Assembly (NCBI RefSeq): GCF_003072065.1 | Contig: NZ_QCYG01000010.1 | Location: 1-64,000 of the forward strand | DNA: 64,000 nt | Reading direction: 5' to 3' | DNA from: Thalassorhabdomicrobium marinisediminis | GTDB lineage: Bacteria; Pseudomonadota; Alphaproteobacteria; Rhodobacterales; Rhodobacteraceae | Shown: positions 34,027 to 43,343 of the stretch, one piece after another | Layout: every line of letters starts with the position of its first letter | How positions within the stretch are numbered: the stretch's first letter is position 1 | Program-made: the position numbers and the translations under genes | Notes under the pieces: generated by a model | The model's database searches: none | Seen by the model: only the letters and a program-made list of their open reading frames with translations | Told to the model about the DNA's origin: nothing

Positions 34027-34944
34027 CTAAGTTTTAGACCGATCATCGCGGCAGACCCGCAGCAGCCAGCGCACCACCGCCTGAACCGCGCCCTCTTCCG
34101 CGCGCTCCGGCGTGACCCGCAACACATAGACCCAGTCGTGGTCGATGATCCGGTCGGAACAGGGCAGAAGCGCGCCGCTTTCTAGATGCTGCGCTACCAA
34201 AGCGCAGCGCACAAAACCCACGCCAAGCCCCTGCAGCACCGCCGATTGCAGCAGGGCCGAGCCTTCCAGCAGCAGATGCGCGGCGTCGCCCACCAGAGTG
34301 GTCTGCGCGTCGGGGCGATGCGCACTTATCCATGCGGGCCACATGCGCAAATCCTCATCGTGGATATGCGGCCCCGCCTCGAGCAGTTCGGCCGGGGACA
34401 AGCCAGACGATTGGACCAGTCGTGGCGAACAGGCGGGGATCGCGTCACCGGGAAACAGAATCTCGTCACTGGCCAGAACCGCAGCCCGGCGCAGGAACAG
34501 AACCTGCACGTCGGGTTTTGCCATGGTCGGCCGATCGGCGAAGGCCATCGAAATATGTAGGCGCACCTCGGGATGGGCGCGAGCAAAATCGGGCTGGTTC
34601 GGCAGAATCAGCTCGGTCGCCAGAAGTGGCAAGGTCGCCACGGTCACGGGATCGACCCGGCGCAGGGGCAGCCGGTCGACTTCATGGCGCACCTCGTCAA
34701 ACGCGCGGTGCGCGGTCATGGCAAGGCTGCGTCCCGCATCGGTCAGCACTGTGCTGCGCCCGCCGCGCTTGAACAGCGGCGTGTCGGACCAATCCTCAAG
34801 CACCTTCACCTGATGGCTGACCGCGGAATGGGACACCCGCAGCTGTTGCGCGGCCCCAGTGACCGACCCGGCCAGATAGATCGCCTCAAGCGTGCGCAGG
34901 GACTTCAGGGGCGGCAATCTTCGGACGGGGGGCGTGCTGGTCAT
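34027..34944 (-). CDS. LysR-family regulator, GcvA-like
   Basis: This 305-residue protein has the GcvA-type N-terminus (PPLKSLRTLEAIYLAGSVTG) with helix-turn-helix AQQLRVSHSAVSHQVKVLED, then a LysR effector domain. It is divergent from the nitrilase-family gene at 35046 with a 101-base spacer containing an AT-rich stretch (TTTCTACTTTTCTTTTGC). Control of the divergent amidase and peptide-transporter genes is likely but not shown. Confidence 0.87.
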   Translation of the reverse strand: MTSTPPVRRLPPLKSLRTLEAIYLAGSVTGAAQQLRVSHSAVSHQVKVLEDWSDTPLFKRGGRSTVLTDAGRSLAMTAHRAFDEVRHEVDRLPLRRVDPVTVATLPLLATELILPNQPDFARAHPEVRLHISMAFADRPTMAKPDVQVLFLRRAAVLASDEILFPGDAIPACSPRLVQSSGLSPAELLEAGPHIHDEDLRMWPAWISAHRPDAQTTLVGDAAHLLLEGSALLQSAVLQGLGVGFVRCALVAQHLESGALLPCSDRIIDHDWVYVLRVTPERAEEGAVQAVVRWLLRVCRDDRSKT

Positions 34945-35045
34945 GTTAGCTATTTAGACGATAACCGCAAAGTTTCTACTTTTCTTTTGCGTGTGCCCCG
35001 TCATGGTATCCACAAGGGAGCCCACCACACCGCAAGGATGTCCAG

Positions 35046-35888
35046 ATGACCCAGACATTGCGCCTCAGCATTGCCCAGATGACTTCGACCAACCGGCACG
35101 AGGGCAATATCGCCTGGATGGAGGAGGCCGCCGCGCAGGCGGCAGAGGACGGCGCGCAGATGCTGGCCCTGCCCGAGGCGTCGGGGCTGGTGAACAAGGA
35201 CCGCGACGATGCCCTGCGGCTTGTGGTCGATCACGACGCCGACCCTTTCATCGCCGCCTGCCGTGAGGCTGCCGCGAAGCACGGGCTGTGGGTTCAGACC
35301 GGATCGACGCCGGTGAAGGGGCCCGATGGCGTGGATGGTCCGCGGTTCCTCAACCACGGGGACATGATCGACCCCGATGGCCGGATCGTTGCCGGATATG
35401 ACAAGATCCACCTGTTTGACATTCATCTTGACGGCAAACCACCCACTGGGGAATCCCGCCGCTACGGTCCGGGCCGTCGCGCGGTTCTGGCTGACACGCC
35501 GTGGGGGCCGGCGGGGCTGGCGATCTGCTACGACCTGCGGTTTCCGCAGCTCTTCCGCGATTACGGCCAGCGCGGCGCGACTTTGCTTTTCGTGCCCTCT
35601 GCCTTTACCGTTCCCACAGGCCGCGCCCATTGGGAGGTGCTCTTGCGCGCGCGAGCCATTGAAAACGGCGCGTTCGTCATCGCGGCGGCGCAGGTCGGCA
35701 AGCACGACGACGGGCGGGTGACCTACGGCCATTCGATGGTCGTCAATCCGTGGGGCGAGGTGCTGGTCGACATGGGGTCCGACGGACCCGGATTGCGCAC
35801 CGTCGATCTGAACCTCGACGAAGTTGCCGCCGCCCGCCGCCAGATCCCGTCCTTGCAGAACGGGCGCGACTACAGCTTCGACGACTGA
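35046..35888 (+). CDS. Nitrilase-superfamily amidohydrolase
   Basis: This 280-residue C-N hydrolase has the Glu-Lys-Cys triad of the superfamily: Glu in LALPEASG, Lys in GYDKIHLFDI and Cys in LAICYDLRFPQLF. The FDIHLDG context is that of the Nit/omega-amidase branch, which hydrolyses amides such as 2-oxoglutaramate or deaminated glutathione. It is the first plus-strand gene next to a peptide ABC operon that begins 35 bases later, so it could process an imported amide (inference). Confidence 0.88.
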   Translation: MTQTLRLSIAQMTSTNRHEGNIAWMEEAAAQAAEDGAQMLALPEASGLVNKDRDDALRLVVDHDADPFIAACREAAAKHGLWVQTGSTPVKGPDGVDGPRFLNHGDMIDPDGRIVAGYDKIHLFDIHLDGKPPTGESRRYGPGRRAVLADTPWGPAGLAICYDLRFPQLFRDYGQRGATLLFVPSAFTVPTGRAHWEVLLRARAIENGAFVIAAAQVGKHDDGRVTYGHSMVVNPWGEVLVDMGSDGPGLRTVDLNLDEVAAARRQIPSLQNGRDYSFDD

Positions 35889-35922
35889 GCCTGCCATACG
35901 ATTTACCGAAGGGAGACCGAGA

Positions 35923-37488
35923 ATGTTCCACAAAAACGTCCTATCCGCGGCCTTTGCACTGGCGCTTGCCGTGCCCTTGGCTGCGCAGGCCCAAGACCGG
36001 CCCGACATCACCCTTGCCGTCGACAACCTGTGGGAGACGATGGACCCCGTGATCGGCATTTCCACCTCGGGCGCGCGGGTGCATTACAACGTGTTCGACA
36101 CGCTGATTTCGCGCAACCGCTGGGAAGACCCCGACGGCGCGACGCTGGTGCCGCAACTGGCGACAAGCTGGGAACGCAAGACGCCGTATATCTGGGAACT
36201 GACCCTGCGCGAGGGCGTGCCGTTCCACGACGGGCACATCATGGACGCCGAGGACGTGGCCTTTTCCATGTCCGCCGAGCGGCTTTGGGGGCCGGAACCC
36301 CTTGCCCCGCGCGGCACCCGCTATGCCGCCAATATCGTGCGTGTCGAGGCGACCGGCCCGCTGACCGTGGAAGTCGAGCTCGACATCGCCGACCCGACCT
36401 TCCCCAACCGGCTGGCAACGCCTTTGGGGTTCGTCTTGCCGAAACATTACTACGAAGAAGTGGGCACCGACGCCTTCGGCCAGATGCCCATGGGCACCGG
36501 CCCCTACCGCGTCACCAGCTTCGACCCTTCGGTTGAGCTGACCGCTGAGGCCTTTGACGACTATTGGAACGGCCCTGTTCCGGCGGAATCGCTGACCTTC
36601 CGCATCGTGCCGGAGTTCTCGACCCGGTTCGCGGGTCTCGTCTCGGGTGAGTTCGACATCATCGTGTCGATCCCCGCCGACCAGATCGAACAGGTGGAAA
36701 ACGCCGACGGGGTGCATGTTCTGTCGAAGGGGATCGAGAATTATCCCATGTTCGCTTTTAACATGCTCGAAGACGACGAAACCCTCCCTGACAACCCGTT
36801 GACCGACCCCAACCTGCGCAAGGCGATGGTCTCTGCCATCGACCGCGATGCTATTGTCGAGGCGCTCTGGGGCGATGCGACTTTTGTGCCCACGCCGTTC
36901 AACTTCCCCGAATACGGCGATTACTTCGATCCGGAGCGGGAACGCGCCTACCCCTATGACCCCGAACGCGCGGCCGAGCTTCTCGAAGCCTCGGACTACG
37001 ACGGGGAGGAACTGGAATGGCACATCACCCGCGGTTTCTATCCGAACTATGAAATCGCCGCCGAATTCATGGTGGAACAGTGGCGCGATGTCGGGATCAA
37101 CGTGAAGATCACCCTCGTCGACAACTTCAGCTTGGCCTATGAGCGTCCGTTCCATCTGCTCAACATGTCCATGTCGTCGGATTTCTCGGGCGATCCGTGG
37201 CGGCCGCTCTGGCTCGACTGGGGCCCAACCTCGAGCCGCGTGAACGCCAGCCACCGGACCTATGTGCCCACGGACAAGTTCCTTGAGCTGGGCGAAGCCT
37301 TCGTGCAGGCGCAGGATTTCGAGACGCGCTATGCGGCCTATCTCGATCTTGTCGCCGAGTGGGAGGACATCACCCCCGGCATGTATCTGTGGCGCAACGT
37401 GGTCAGCTACGGGGTGCGCGATGATCTCGACTGGGATCCGGGCAACTCGGCCGTCACCATCTTCGACAAGCGTTACCTGAAGAACTGA
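35923..37488 (+). CDS. Peptide/amide ABC transporter binding protein (family 5)
   Basis: This 521-residue periplasmic receptor starts with a Sec signal (MFHKNVLSAAFALALAVPLA, cleavage near AQAQD) and has the SBP family 5 features LATSWERKTPYIWELTLREG and GTGPYRVTSFDPSVEL. The start was set at MFHKN because GAAGGGAGA precedes it; earlier in-frame codons lie within the upstream gene. It is the first gene of a four-gene transporter (35923-40824). The substrate is not known; the upstream amidase suggests an amide or peptide. Confidence 0.9.
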   Translation: MFHKNVLSAAFALALAVPLAAQAQDRPDITLAVDNLWETMDPVIGISTSGARVHYNVFDTLISRNRWEDPDGATLVPQLATSWERKTPYIWELTLREGVPFHDGHIMDAEDVAFSMSAERLWGPEPLAPRGTRYAANIVRVEATGPLTVEVELDIADPTFPNRLATPLGFVLPKHYYEEVGTDAFGQMPMGTGPYRVTSFDPSVELTAEAFDDYWNGPVPAESLTFRIVPEFSTRFAGLVSGEFDIIVSIPADQIEQVENADGVHVLSKGIENYPMFAFNMLEDDETLPDNPLTDPNLRKAMVSAIDRDAIVEALWGDATFVPTPFNFPEYGDYFDPERERAYPYDPERAAELLEASDYDGEELEWHITRGFYPNYEIAAEFMVEQWRDVGINVKITLVDNFSLAYERPFHLLNMSMSSDFSGDPWRPLWLDWGPTSSRVNASHRTYVPTDKFLELGEAFVQAQDFETRYAAYLDLVAEWEDITPGMYLWRNVVSYGVRDDLDWDPGNSAVTIFDKRYLKN

Positions 37489-37493
37489 CGTTC

Positions 37494-39092
37494 ATGACCG
37501 TATTGACGATCAACGGGCTCTCGGTTGCCTTGCCTTCGGGTGGCGACCGGGCCTTGGCGGTTGAGGGGGTCAGCCTGTCCGTCGCCAAGGGCGAGACGCT
37601 GTGCCTCGTGGGGGAGAGCGGATCGGGCAAATCCGTGATCGCGCAGGCGGTCATGGGGATGCTGCCGCCGCAACTGCCCATCACGGCGGGGAGCATCGCC
37701 TTTGACGGTGCCCCCCTGCCCGCGCAACGCAGCGATGCGTTCTTGCGGTTGCGGTCGGTGCGGATGGCGATGATCTTTCAGGACGCCAGCGCCAGCCTTG
37801 ATCCGCTGCGGCGCGTGGGCGACCAGCTTGAGGAAATTGCCGAAGTGCACGGGATCGATCGGGCCGCGCGCAAACGCAAGGTCGCCGAGATCCTGCAGGC
37901 GGTGCGTCTGCCCGATCCGGCGAAACTCGCGCGGGCCTATCCACATCAGCTCTCCGGCGGGCAGGCGCAGCGGGTAGTGATCGCCGCTGCGCTGCTGCTC
38001 GATCCCGAACTGCTGATCGCGGACGAGCCGACGACCGCGCTGGATGTGACCACACAGGCGGAAATTCTGGCGCTGATCGACGATTTGCGGCGTGAGCGTG
38101 GAACGGCGGTGCTGTTCATCACCCATGATTTTGGCGTGGTCAGCGACATCGCCGACCGCGTCGTCGTGCTCCGGCAGGGCGAGATCGTCGAAACCGGTGC
38201 GGCCAAGACGTTGCTGGCCGATCCGCAACACCCCTACACCCGCACCCTTCTCGCCGCGGCCACGGCCCGCGGTGCGCCGCGAGACACCGAACGCTCGGAC
38301 GTGGTGATGGCGGCACAGAATATCCACCTGACCTACGGTCTTGGCGGTCTGTTCAACCGCCGCGAGGTTGAAGCCGTCAAGGATGTCTCCTTGACCCTGC
38401 ACCGCGGACGCACGACAGCGGTGGTCGGGGAAAGCGGCTCGGGCAAATCCTCACTCGCGCGGTGCCTGCTGCGGCTGGAGGAGGTCACGAGCGGCACGAT
38501 CACCTTTGAAGGGCGTGACATCACCCACCTGCACGGGGCCGAGATGCAGGCTCTGCGCAAACGGATTCAGGTGGTGTTGCAAGACCCCTTCGGGGCATTG
38601 AACCCCCGCCGCACCATCGGGTCTGCCATCGCCGAAGGGCCGATCATCCACGGCGCGTCCAAGGCCGAGGCCCGCGCCAAGGCGGAAGAGCTGCTCGACC
38701 TTGTCGGGCTGACACCGCAGGCTTTTGACCGGCACCCGCACGAGTTTTCCGGCGGCCAGCGACAGCGCATCTGCATCGCCCGCGCGCTGGCTCTTGATCC
38801 CGACGTGTTGATTGCCGACGAATCCGTCAGCGCGCTGGACGTCTCTATTCAGGCGCAAATCCTTGATCTGTTCCGCGAATTGCAGGCGCGATTGGGGTTC
38901 ACCATGTTGTTCATCACCCACGACCTGCGGGTCGCCGCCGCCATTGCCGACGATCTGCTGGTGATGCAGAACGGCCGCGCGGTCGAACAGGGCGACGCGG
39001 CCGAGATTTTCGCCAATCCGCAACAGCCCTATACCCAAGCCCTTCTGGCCGCGGCCCCGGGCAAGGACCTGCCCGAGGTGTCAGCGGCATGA
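37494..39092 (+). CDS. Peptide ABC ATPase, fused DppD-DppF type
   Basis: This 532-residue protein carries two complete ATPase domains. The first has [25 protein letters not shown] and [13 protein letters not shown]; the second has [24 protein letters not shown] and VLIADESVSALDV (Asp-Glu-Ser instead of Asp-Glu-Pro in Walker B). Fusion of the two subunits is common in family 5 transporters such as GsiA. It starts 5 bases after the binding-protein gene and overlaps the permease gene by 4 bases. Confidence 0.93.
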   Translation: MTVLTINGLSVALPSGGDRALAVEGVSLSVAKGETLCLVGESGSGKSVIAQAVMGMLPPQLPITAGSIAFDGAPLPAQRSDAFLRLRSVRMAMIFQDASASLDPLRRVGDQLEEIAEVHGIDRAARKRKVAEILQAVRLPDPAKLARAYPHQLSGGQAQRVVIAAALLLDPELLIADEPTTALDVTTQAEILALIDDLRRERGTAVLFITHDFGVVSDIADRVVVLRQGEIVETGAAKTLLADPQHPYTRTLLAAATARGAPRDTERSDVVMAAQNIHLTYGLGGLFNRREVEAVKDVSLTLHRGRTTAVVGESGSGKSSLARCLLRLEEVTSGTITFEGRDITHLHGAEMQALRKRIQVVLQDPFGALNPRRTIGSAIAEGPIIHGASKAEARAKAEELLDLVGLTPQAFDRHPHEFSGGQRQRICIARALALDPDVLIADESVSALDVSIQAQILDLFRELQARLGFTMLFITHDLRVAAAIADDLLVMQNGRAVEQGDAAEIFANPQQPYTQALLAAAPGKDLPEVSAA

Positions 39093-40006
39093 TCGGCTAC
39101 ATCGGCTCTCGCTTGCTGCGGGCGGTGGTCACGCTGTTGATCACCATCACGCTGGTCTTCGTCTTCATCCGGTTTTCCGGAGACCCCGCCGCAGCCCTCG
39201 CCCCGCCCGACGCGCCGCAAGAGGTGATCGACCAATACCGCCGCGCCCTCGGCCTCGATCAACCGCTGTGGAAACAATACACCGCCTATCTGGGCCAGCT
39301 GTTGCAGGGCGAGTTCGGCTATTCGATCCACACCGGCCTGTCCTCGGCGCAGGTTTTCATGGGGCGGCTGCCCTCGACCCTGCTGCTGGGCGGCTCGGCT
39401 TTGGCGATTGCCCTGCTTCTGGGCTTGCCGCTGGGGGCGATTGGGGCATTGAACCGGGGCAAGCCCATCGACCGTTTTGCCATGGGCTTCAGCGTTTTCG
39501 CCTTTGCCCTGCCCAATTTCCTGTTCGGGTTGATCATCATCCTCGTGGGCGCGCTGGTCTTTCAGACCTACGTCGGCGCCAGTCCGGACAGTTTCGTCGA
39601 TGTGTTCTTCCCGGCCCTGACCCTTGGGCTTGCGTCCATGGGGGCGTTTGCGCGGTTCGCGCGCTCCTCACTCCTTGAGACCATCAACGCGCCTTTCATG
39701 GTTGCGGCCGAAGCGCGGGGCATCGGCGGGCGGCGAAGGCTGCTGCGCCATGCGCTGCCCAATGCGGCGATCCCCTTGGTGACGCTTATCGGGTTGAGCC
39801 TTGGCGGGTTGATCGCGGGCTCGGTGGTGACCGAACAGGTCTTCGGCTGGCCCGGTGTCGGGCAGCTTCTGGTGCGCTCGGTCGCCACGCGCGATATTGC
39901 CATGGTGCAATTCATCGTGCTGGCGGTGGCGGTGACGATGATCACCGCCAACCTGATCGTCGATCTGCTTTACCTGCTCATCGATCCGAGGATCCGGTCG
40001 AAATGA
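39089..40006 (+). CDS. Peptide ABC permease, DppB type
   Basis: This 305-residue permease has six predicted helices, the N-terminal segment FIRFSGDPAAALAPPDAPQE and the EAA loop VAAEARGIGGRRRLLRHALP, followed by the conserved VVTEQVFGWPGVGQLLVRSV. It overlaps both neighbours by 4 bases. Confidence 0.92.
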   Translation: MIGYIGSRLLRAVVTLLITITLVFVFIRFSGDPAAALAPPDAPQEVIDQYRRALGLDQPLWKQYTAYLGQLLQGEFGYSIHTGLSSAQVFMGRLPSTLLLGGSALAIALLLGLPLGAIGALNRGKPIDRFAMGFSVFAFALPNFLFGLIIILVGALVFQTYVGASPDSFVDVFFPALTLGLASMGAFARFARSSLLETINAPFMVAAEARGIGGRRRLLRHALPNAAIPLVTLIGLSLGGLIAGSVVTEQVFGWPGVGQLLVRSVATRDIAMVQFIVLAVAVTMITANLIVDLLYLLIDPRIRSK

Positions 40007-40824
40007 AGAACAAGGTCCCCTTCGTCGTCAAATGCGCCATGGTTTTCGTGGTGCTCTTCGTGCTGTTCGCGCTCTTCGGGCAATGGCTCAGCCCCTATGA
40101 GTTCCGCGAGACGTCGCTGCTGAACCGCCTCAAACCGCCGGGAACCGAAGGCTACATCCTGGGCACCGATGCGCGGGGGCGCGATGTGCTGGTGCGGCTG
40201 GCCGTTGGCGCGCAGATCACGTTGATCGTGGCGCTGGTGGGCACCATCATCGGCGCGGTTCTGGGCTCGCTTCTGGGGATCCTCGCCGCCGCGCGACGGG
40301 GCTGGACCGAGAACGTGATCGTCGCCGCCATCGACGTGCAGGCGAGCTTGCCGATCATCATCGTCGCGCTGTTCGTGCTGGCGATGTTCGACAATTCCTT
40401 CACGCTGTTTTTGCTGCTGATCGGCCTGACCGGGTGGGAGGTTTATGCCCGCCTGATGCGCGGTGCGGTCCTGTCGGCCAAGGAACACGGCTATGTCACC
40501 GCCGTGCGCGCGCTGGGGGCCTCGCCCTGGCGGATCTATCTGGGGCATATCCTGCCCAACGTGATCTCGGTCGCGCTGGTGCAGTTCACCGTCAACCTGC
40601 CGCTGACCATCCTGCTTGAGACCGCGCTGTCCTTCTTGGGGCTCGGCGTGCAATCGCCGCTGACGTCGCTGGGGCAGATCATGTCCGAGGGGCGCGACCG
40701 GCTGTTGACGGCGTGGTGGCTCACACTGTTCCCCGGCGCGATCATCTTTCTGCTGGCGTTGTCGGTCAGCCTGATCGGGGACTGGCTTCGCGACCGCTTA
40801 GACCCTACATTGAAGGCGAGATAG
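40003..40824 (+). CDS. Peptide ABC permease, DppC type
   Basis: This 273-residue permease has the DppC layout: one N-terminal helix, the GTDARGRDVLVRLAVGAQIT segment, then five helices with the EAA loop GYVTAVRALGASPWRIYLGH. It lacks the periplasmic insertion seen in the OppC of the first operon, so the two systems are not recent duplicates. It is the last transporter gene; an MFS gene follows after 26 bases. Confidence 0.92.
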   Translation: MKNKVPFVVKCAMVFVVLFVLFALFGQWLSPYEFRETSLLNRLKPPGTEGYILGTDARGRDVLVRLAVGAQITLIVALVGTIIGAVLGSLLGILAAARRGWTENVIVAAIDVQASLPIIIVALFVLAMFDNSFTLFLLLIGLTGWEVYARLMRGAVLSAKEHGYVTAVRALGASPWRIYLGHILPNVISVALVQFTVNLPLTILLETALSFLGLGVQSPLTSLGQIMSEGRDRLLTAWWLTLFPGAIIFLLALSVSLIGDWLRDRLDPTLKAR

Positions 40825-40850
40825 GCGCAGCCTAACACGAAAGTCAAAAC

Positions 40851-42524
40851 GTGCCGAACCAACCTTCAACCTTGGCGGTGTTTCAGAACCAGACGTTCCG
40901 GTCCTTGTGGATCGCAGCGCTCGCGTCGAACTTCGGCGGGCTGGTGCAGGCAGTGGGGGCGGCGTGGTTGATGACCTCGCTCACCGCGTCGGACAGCATG
41001 GTGGCGCTGGTGCAGGGGTCGGTCGCGCTGCCCATCATGGTGTTCTCGCTCTTGGCGGGCATCTTCGCGGATAATTTCGACCGCCGCCGCGTGATGCTTC
41101 TGGCGCAGGCGTTCATGTTCGCGGTGTCGGTTCTGCTGACGCTGCTGGCGTTCAATGGATTGCTCACGCCGTGGACGCTGCTCACCTTCACCTTCCTGAT
41201 CGGCTGCGGCACCGCGCTGCACAACCCGTCATGGCAGGCGACCATGGGCGACATCGTCAGCCGCGAGGAATTGCCAACGGCGGTGTCACTCAACTCCATG
41301 GGGTTCAACCTGATGCGCAGCGTCGGTCCGGCCATCGGCGGGGCCATCGTGGCGCTGGCAGGGGCGGCGGCGGCCTTTGCGGTGAACGCGTTGAGCTACG
41401 TGGCGATCATTCTGGCGCTGGCGCGGTGGAAATCGCCCCGACGGGACACCCATCTCCCGCGCGAGCCCATGGGAAGCGCCTTTTCCGCCGGGCTGCGCTA
41501 TGTCTCCATGTCGCCCAACCTTCTGGTGGTGATCCTGCGCGGCGCGTGGTTCGGACTGGCCGGGATCGCGCTCTTGTCGCTGCTGCCCATCGTGGTGCGC
41601 GAAACGCTACAGGGGACGGCCTTTGTCTATGGCCTGATGCTGGGGTGCTTCGGCGCGGGGGCGGTGGTCGGGGCGCTCACCAACAGCCGCCTGCGCGCGC
41701 GCTACAAGAACGAAAGCATCGCGCGCGGCGCGTTTCTGGGCTTTGCGACCAGCCTGATGATCATCGCCGTCAGCACGACGCCCGTGGCCAGCGGGCTGGG
41801 CATCGCCGTGGCCGGGGCCTGCTGGGTGCTGGCGCTGTCGATGTTCAACACCACGATTCAGCTGTCGACGCCGCGCTGGGTCGTGGGGCGGGCCATCGCG
41901 CTGTATCAGACCGGCACCTTTGGCGGGATGACGTTGGGAAGCTGGCTTTGGGGGACTATCACACACAATTACGATTCCGCTCATGCGCTGGTCGGCGCAG
42001 CGGCGGTTCTGGTGGCCGGTGCGCTGGTGGGGCTGCGCCTGCCCCTGCCGGAATTCGCGGGCCTCAACCTTGATCCGCTGAACCGGTTCACCGAACCCTC
42101 GCTTCCCTTCGATCTGAGCTACCGCAGCGGCCCGGTGATGATCATCGTCGACTACGACATCGCGAAAGAGGATGTGCCCGTCTTTCTCAAGGCGATGAAT
42201 GCGCGGCGCAGGATGCGCATTCGCGACGGGGCGAAACAATGGACGCTGCTGCGCGATTTGCACAATCCCGAAAGCTGGAGCGAGAGTTACCACGTGCCCA
42301 CATGGGGCGAATACGTCCGCCACAACGAACGTCGCACGCAGGCGGATGCCGCGCTCAGCGACCAGTTGCGCGGGCTGCACCGGGGGCCGGGTGGGCCGGT
42401 GGTGCACCGGATGATCGAAAGCCACACGGTGCCGCTGCGCGATACGCTGCCGCTCAAACCCGACATCGCCGCCGATCCGCCAGTGCGCAAAGACGCGAGT
42501 GCTACGCCGGAGTCCGCTGGCTAG
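40851..42524 (+). CDS. MFS transporter with C-terminal cytoplasmic domain (EntS-like MFS_3)
   Basis: This 557-residue protein has about 410 residues of 12-helix major facilitator sequence (N-terminal FQNQTFRSLWIAALASNFGG; loop AGIFADNFDRRRVMLLAQ). A soluble tail of about 140 residues follows (YRSGPVMIIVDYDIAKEDVP, ARRRMRIRDGAKQWTLLRDL, PTWGEYVRHNERRTQADAAL) that resembles an antibiotic-biosynthesis-monooxygenase-like ferredoxin fold. The family includes enterobactin exporters. The GTG start lies 26 bases after the permease stop, so it could share the transporter transcript. Substrate unknown. Confidence 0.85.
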   Translation: MPNQPSTLAVFQNQTFRSLWIAALASNFGGLVQAVGAAWLMTSLTASDSMVALVQGSVALPIMVFSLLAGIFADNFDRRRVMLLAQAFMFAVSVLLTLLAFNGLLTPWTLLTFTFLIGCGTALHNPSWQATMGDIVSREELPTAVSLNSMGFNLMRSVGPAIGGAIVALAGAAAAFAVNALSYVAIILALARWKSPRRDTHLPREPMGSAFSAGLRYVSMSPNLLVVILRGAWFGLAGIALLSLLPIVVRETLQGTAFVYGLMLGCFGAGAVVGALTNSRLRARYKNESIARGAFLGFATSLMIIAVSTTPVASGLGIAVAGACWVLALSMFNTTIQLSTPRWVVGRAIALYQTGTFGGMTLGSWLWGTITHNYDSAHALVGAAAVLVAGALVGLRLPLPEFAGLNLDPLNRFTEPSLPFDLSYRSGPVMIIVDYDIAKEDVPVFLKAMNARRRMRIRDGAKQWTLLRDLHNPESWSESYHVPTWGEYVRHNERRTQADAALSDQLRGLHRGPGGPVVHRMIESHTVPLRDTLPLKPDIAADPPVRKDASATPESAG

Positions 42525-42536
42525 GGCCCACAGGCT

Positions 42537-43343
42537 CTATCCCAGCAGCAAAAGCTCGAAGGTGACGCAAACGCGGTTGCGGCCGGGGGTCGGCGGCCCC
42601 GCCACCGGAGGCCCGTCGAAACCGACAGCGATGGCCGCCGCGCCGGCGTCACCGGTCAATACGACCTCGCTGGCGATGTCGTCGATGGTGGCACCCGGCC
42701 CCAGATCCGCACCAACCAGACTGCCCAGCCCCCGGACCCGGGGCGCGGCGCTGCCGATCCGGGCGGCGCAATCGGCGAGTGCATCTTCAAGCAAGACATT
42801 CGGGCGCACCGAGGTGAGCAGCGCATTTGGCTGCTCGACCGGCTGCGTTGCCACGGGTCGGAACAGGGTAAAGCCCGTCTCGGTGTCTGGCGCACTCTCA
42901 TAACGGGCACCCTCCAACAGCCAGAGGTCCACCGGCTGATCGAAGGCAAGTTCGCTTTGCTCGGCCAGCAGATGCCCGGCATGGGCGACACCCTGTGCGT
43001 CGGTCCAGAGCCCGTGAACATGGGCGAAGGCTTCGCCGTCACGCAGCCCAAGATGCGCGCCCGCATAGTCGATCATTGCATCTTGCAGCACCGTCGTGGC
43101 GCTATACCACGCCACATGTTTGCCATCCGGGGACGGCGCAGGGCGAACGAAAGCCAGCCGCCGCAGCCTCAGGTCTCGAAGGTCGAACCACGCGCCCGCC
43201 TCACCCGCAACCTCGGCCATCGCCTGCAAGAGCGGTCGCCCCGCCCGCAACGTCACCCGCCGCTTATCCGCGCGGCAGGGAACCGCCGCGATCCGCGGGG
43301 CGGTTGCCGGTCCGGGGTGGCGCAGCACGTGTGGCTCAGACAT
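42537..43343 (-). CDS. PPC (DUF296) domain protein
   Basis: This 268-residue protein contains the plants-and-prokaryotes-conserved domain with its AFAHVHGLWTDAQGVAHAGH metal-site motif in the first half (around residues 105-125), followed by a weaker second copy in the C-terminal half that lacks the histidines. The role of bacterial PPC proteins is poorly known. The start at MSEPHVL overlaps the acyl-CoA ligase stop by 8 bases, making it the last gene of the ligase/thiolase operon. A regulatory or small-molecule-binding role is possible. Confidence 0.7.
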   Translation of the reverse strand: MSEPHVLRHPGPATAPRIAAVPCRADKRRVTLRAGRPLLQAMAEVAGEAGAWFDLRDLRLRRLAFVRPAPSPDGKHVAWYSATTVLQDAMIDYAGAHLGLRDGEAFAHVHGLWTDAQGVAHAGHLLAEQSELAFDQPVDLWLLEGARYESAPDTETGFTLFRPVATQPVEQPNALLTSVRPNVLLEDALADCAARIGSAAPRVRGLGSLVGADLGPGATIDDIASEVVLTGDAGAAAIAVGFDGPPVAGPPTPGRNRVCVTFELLLLG

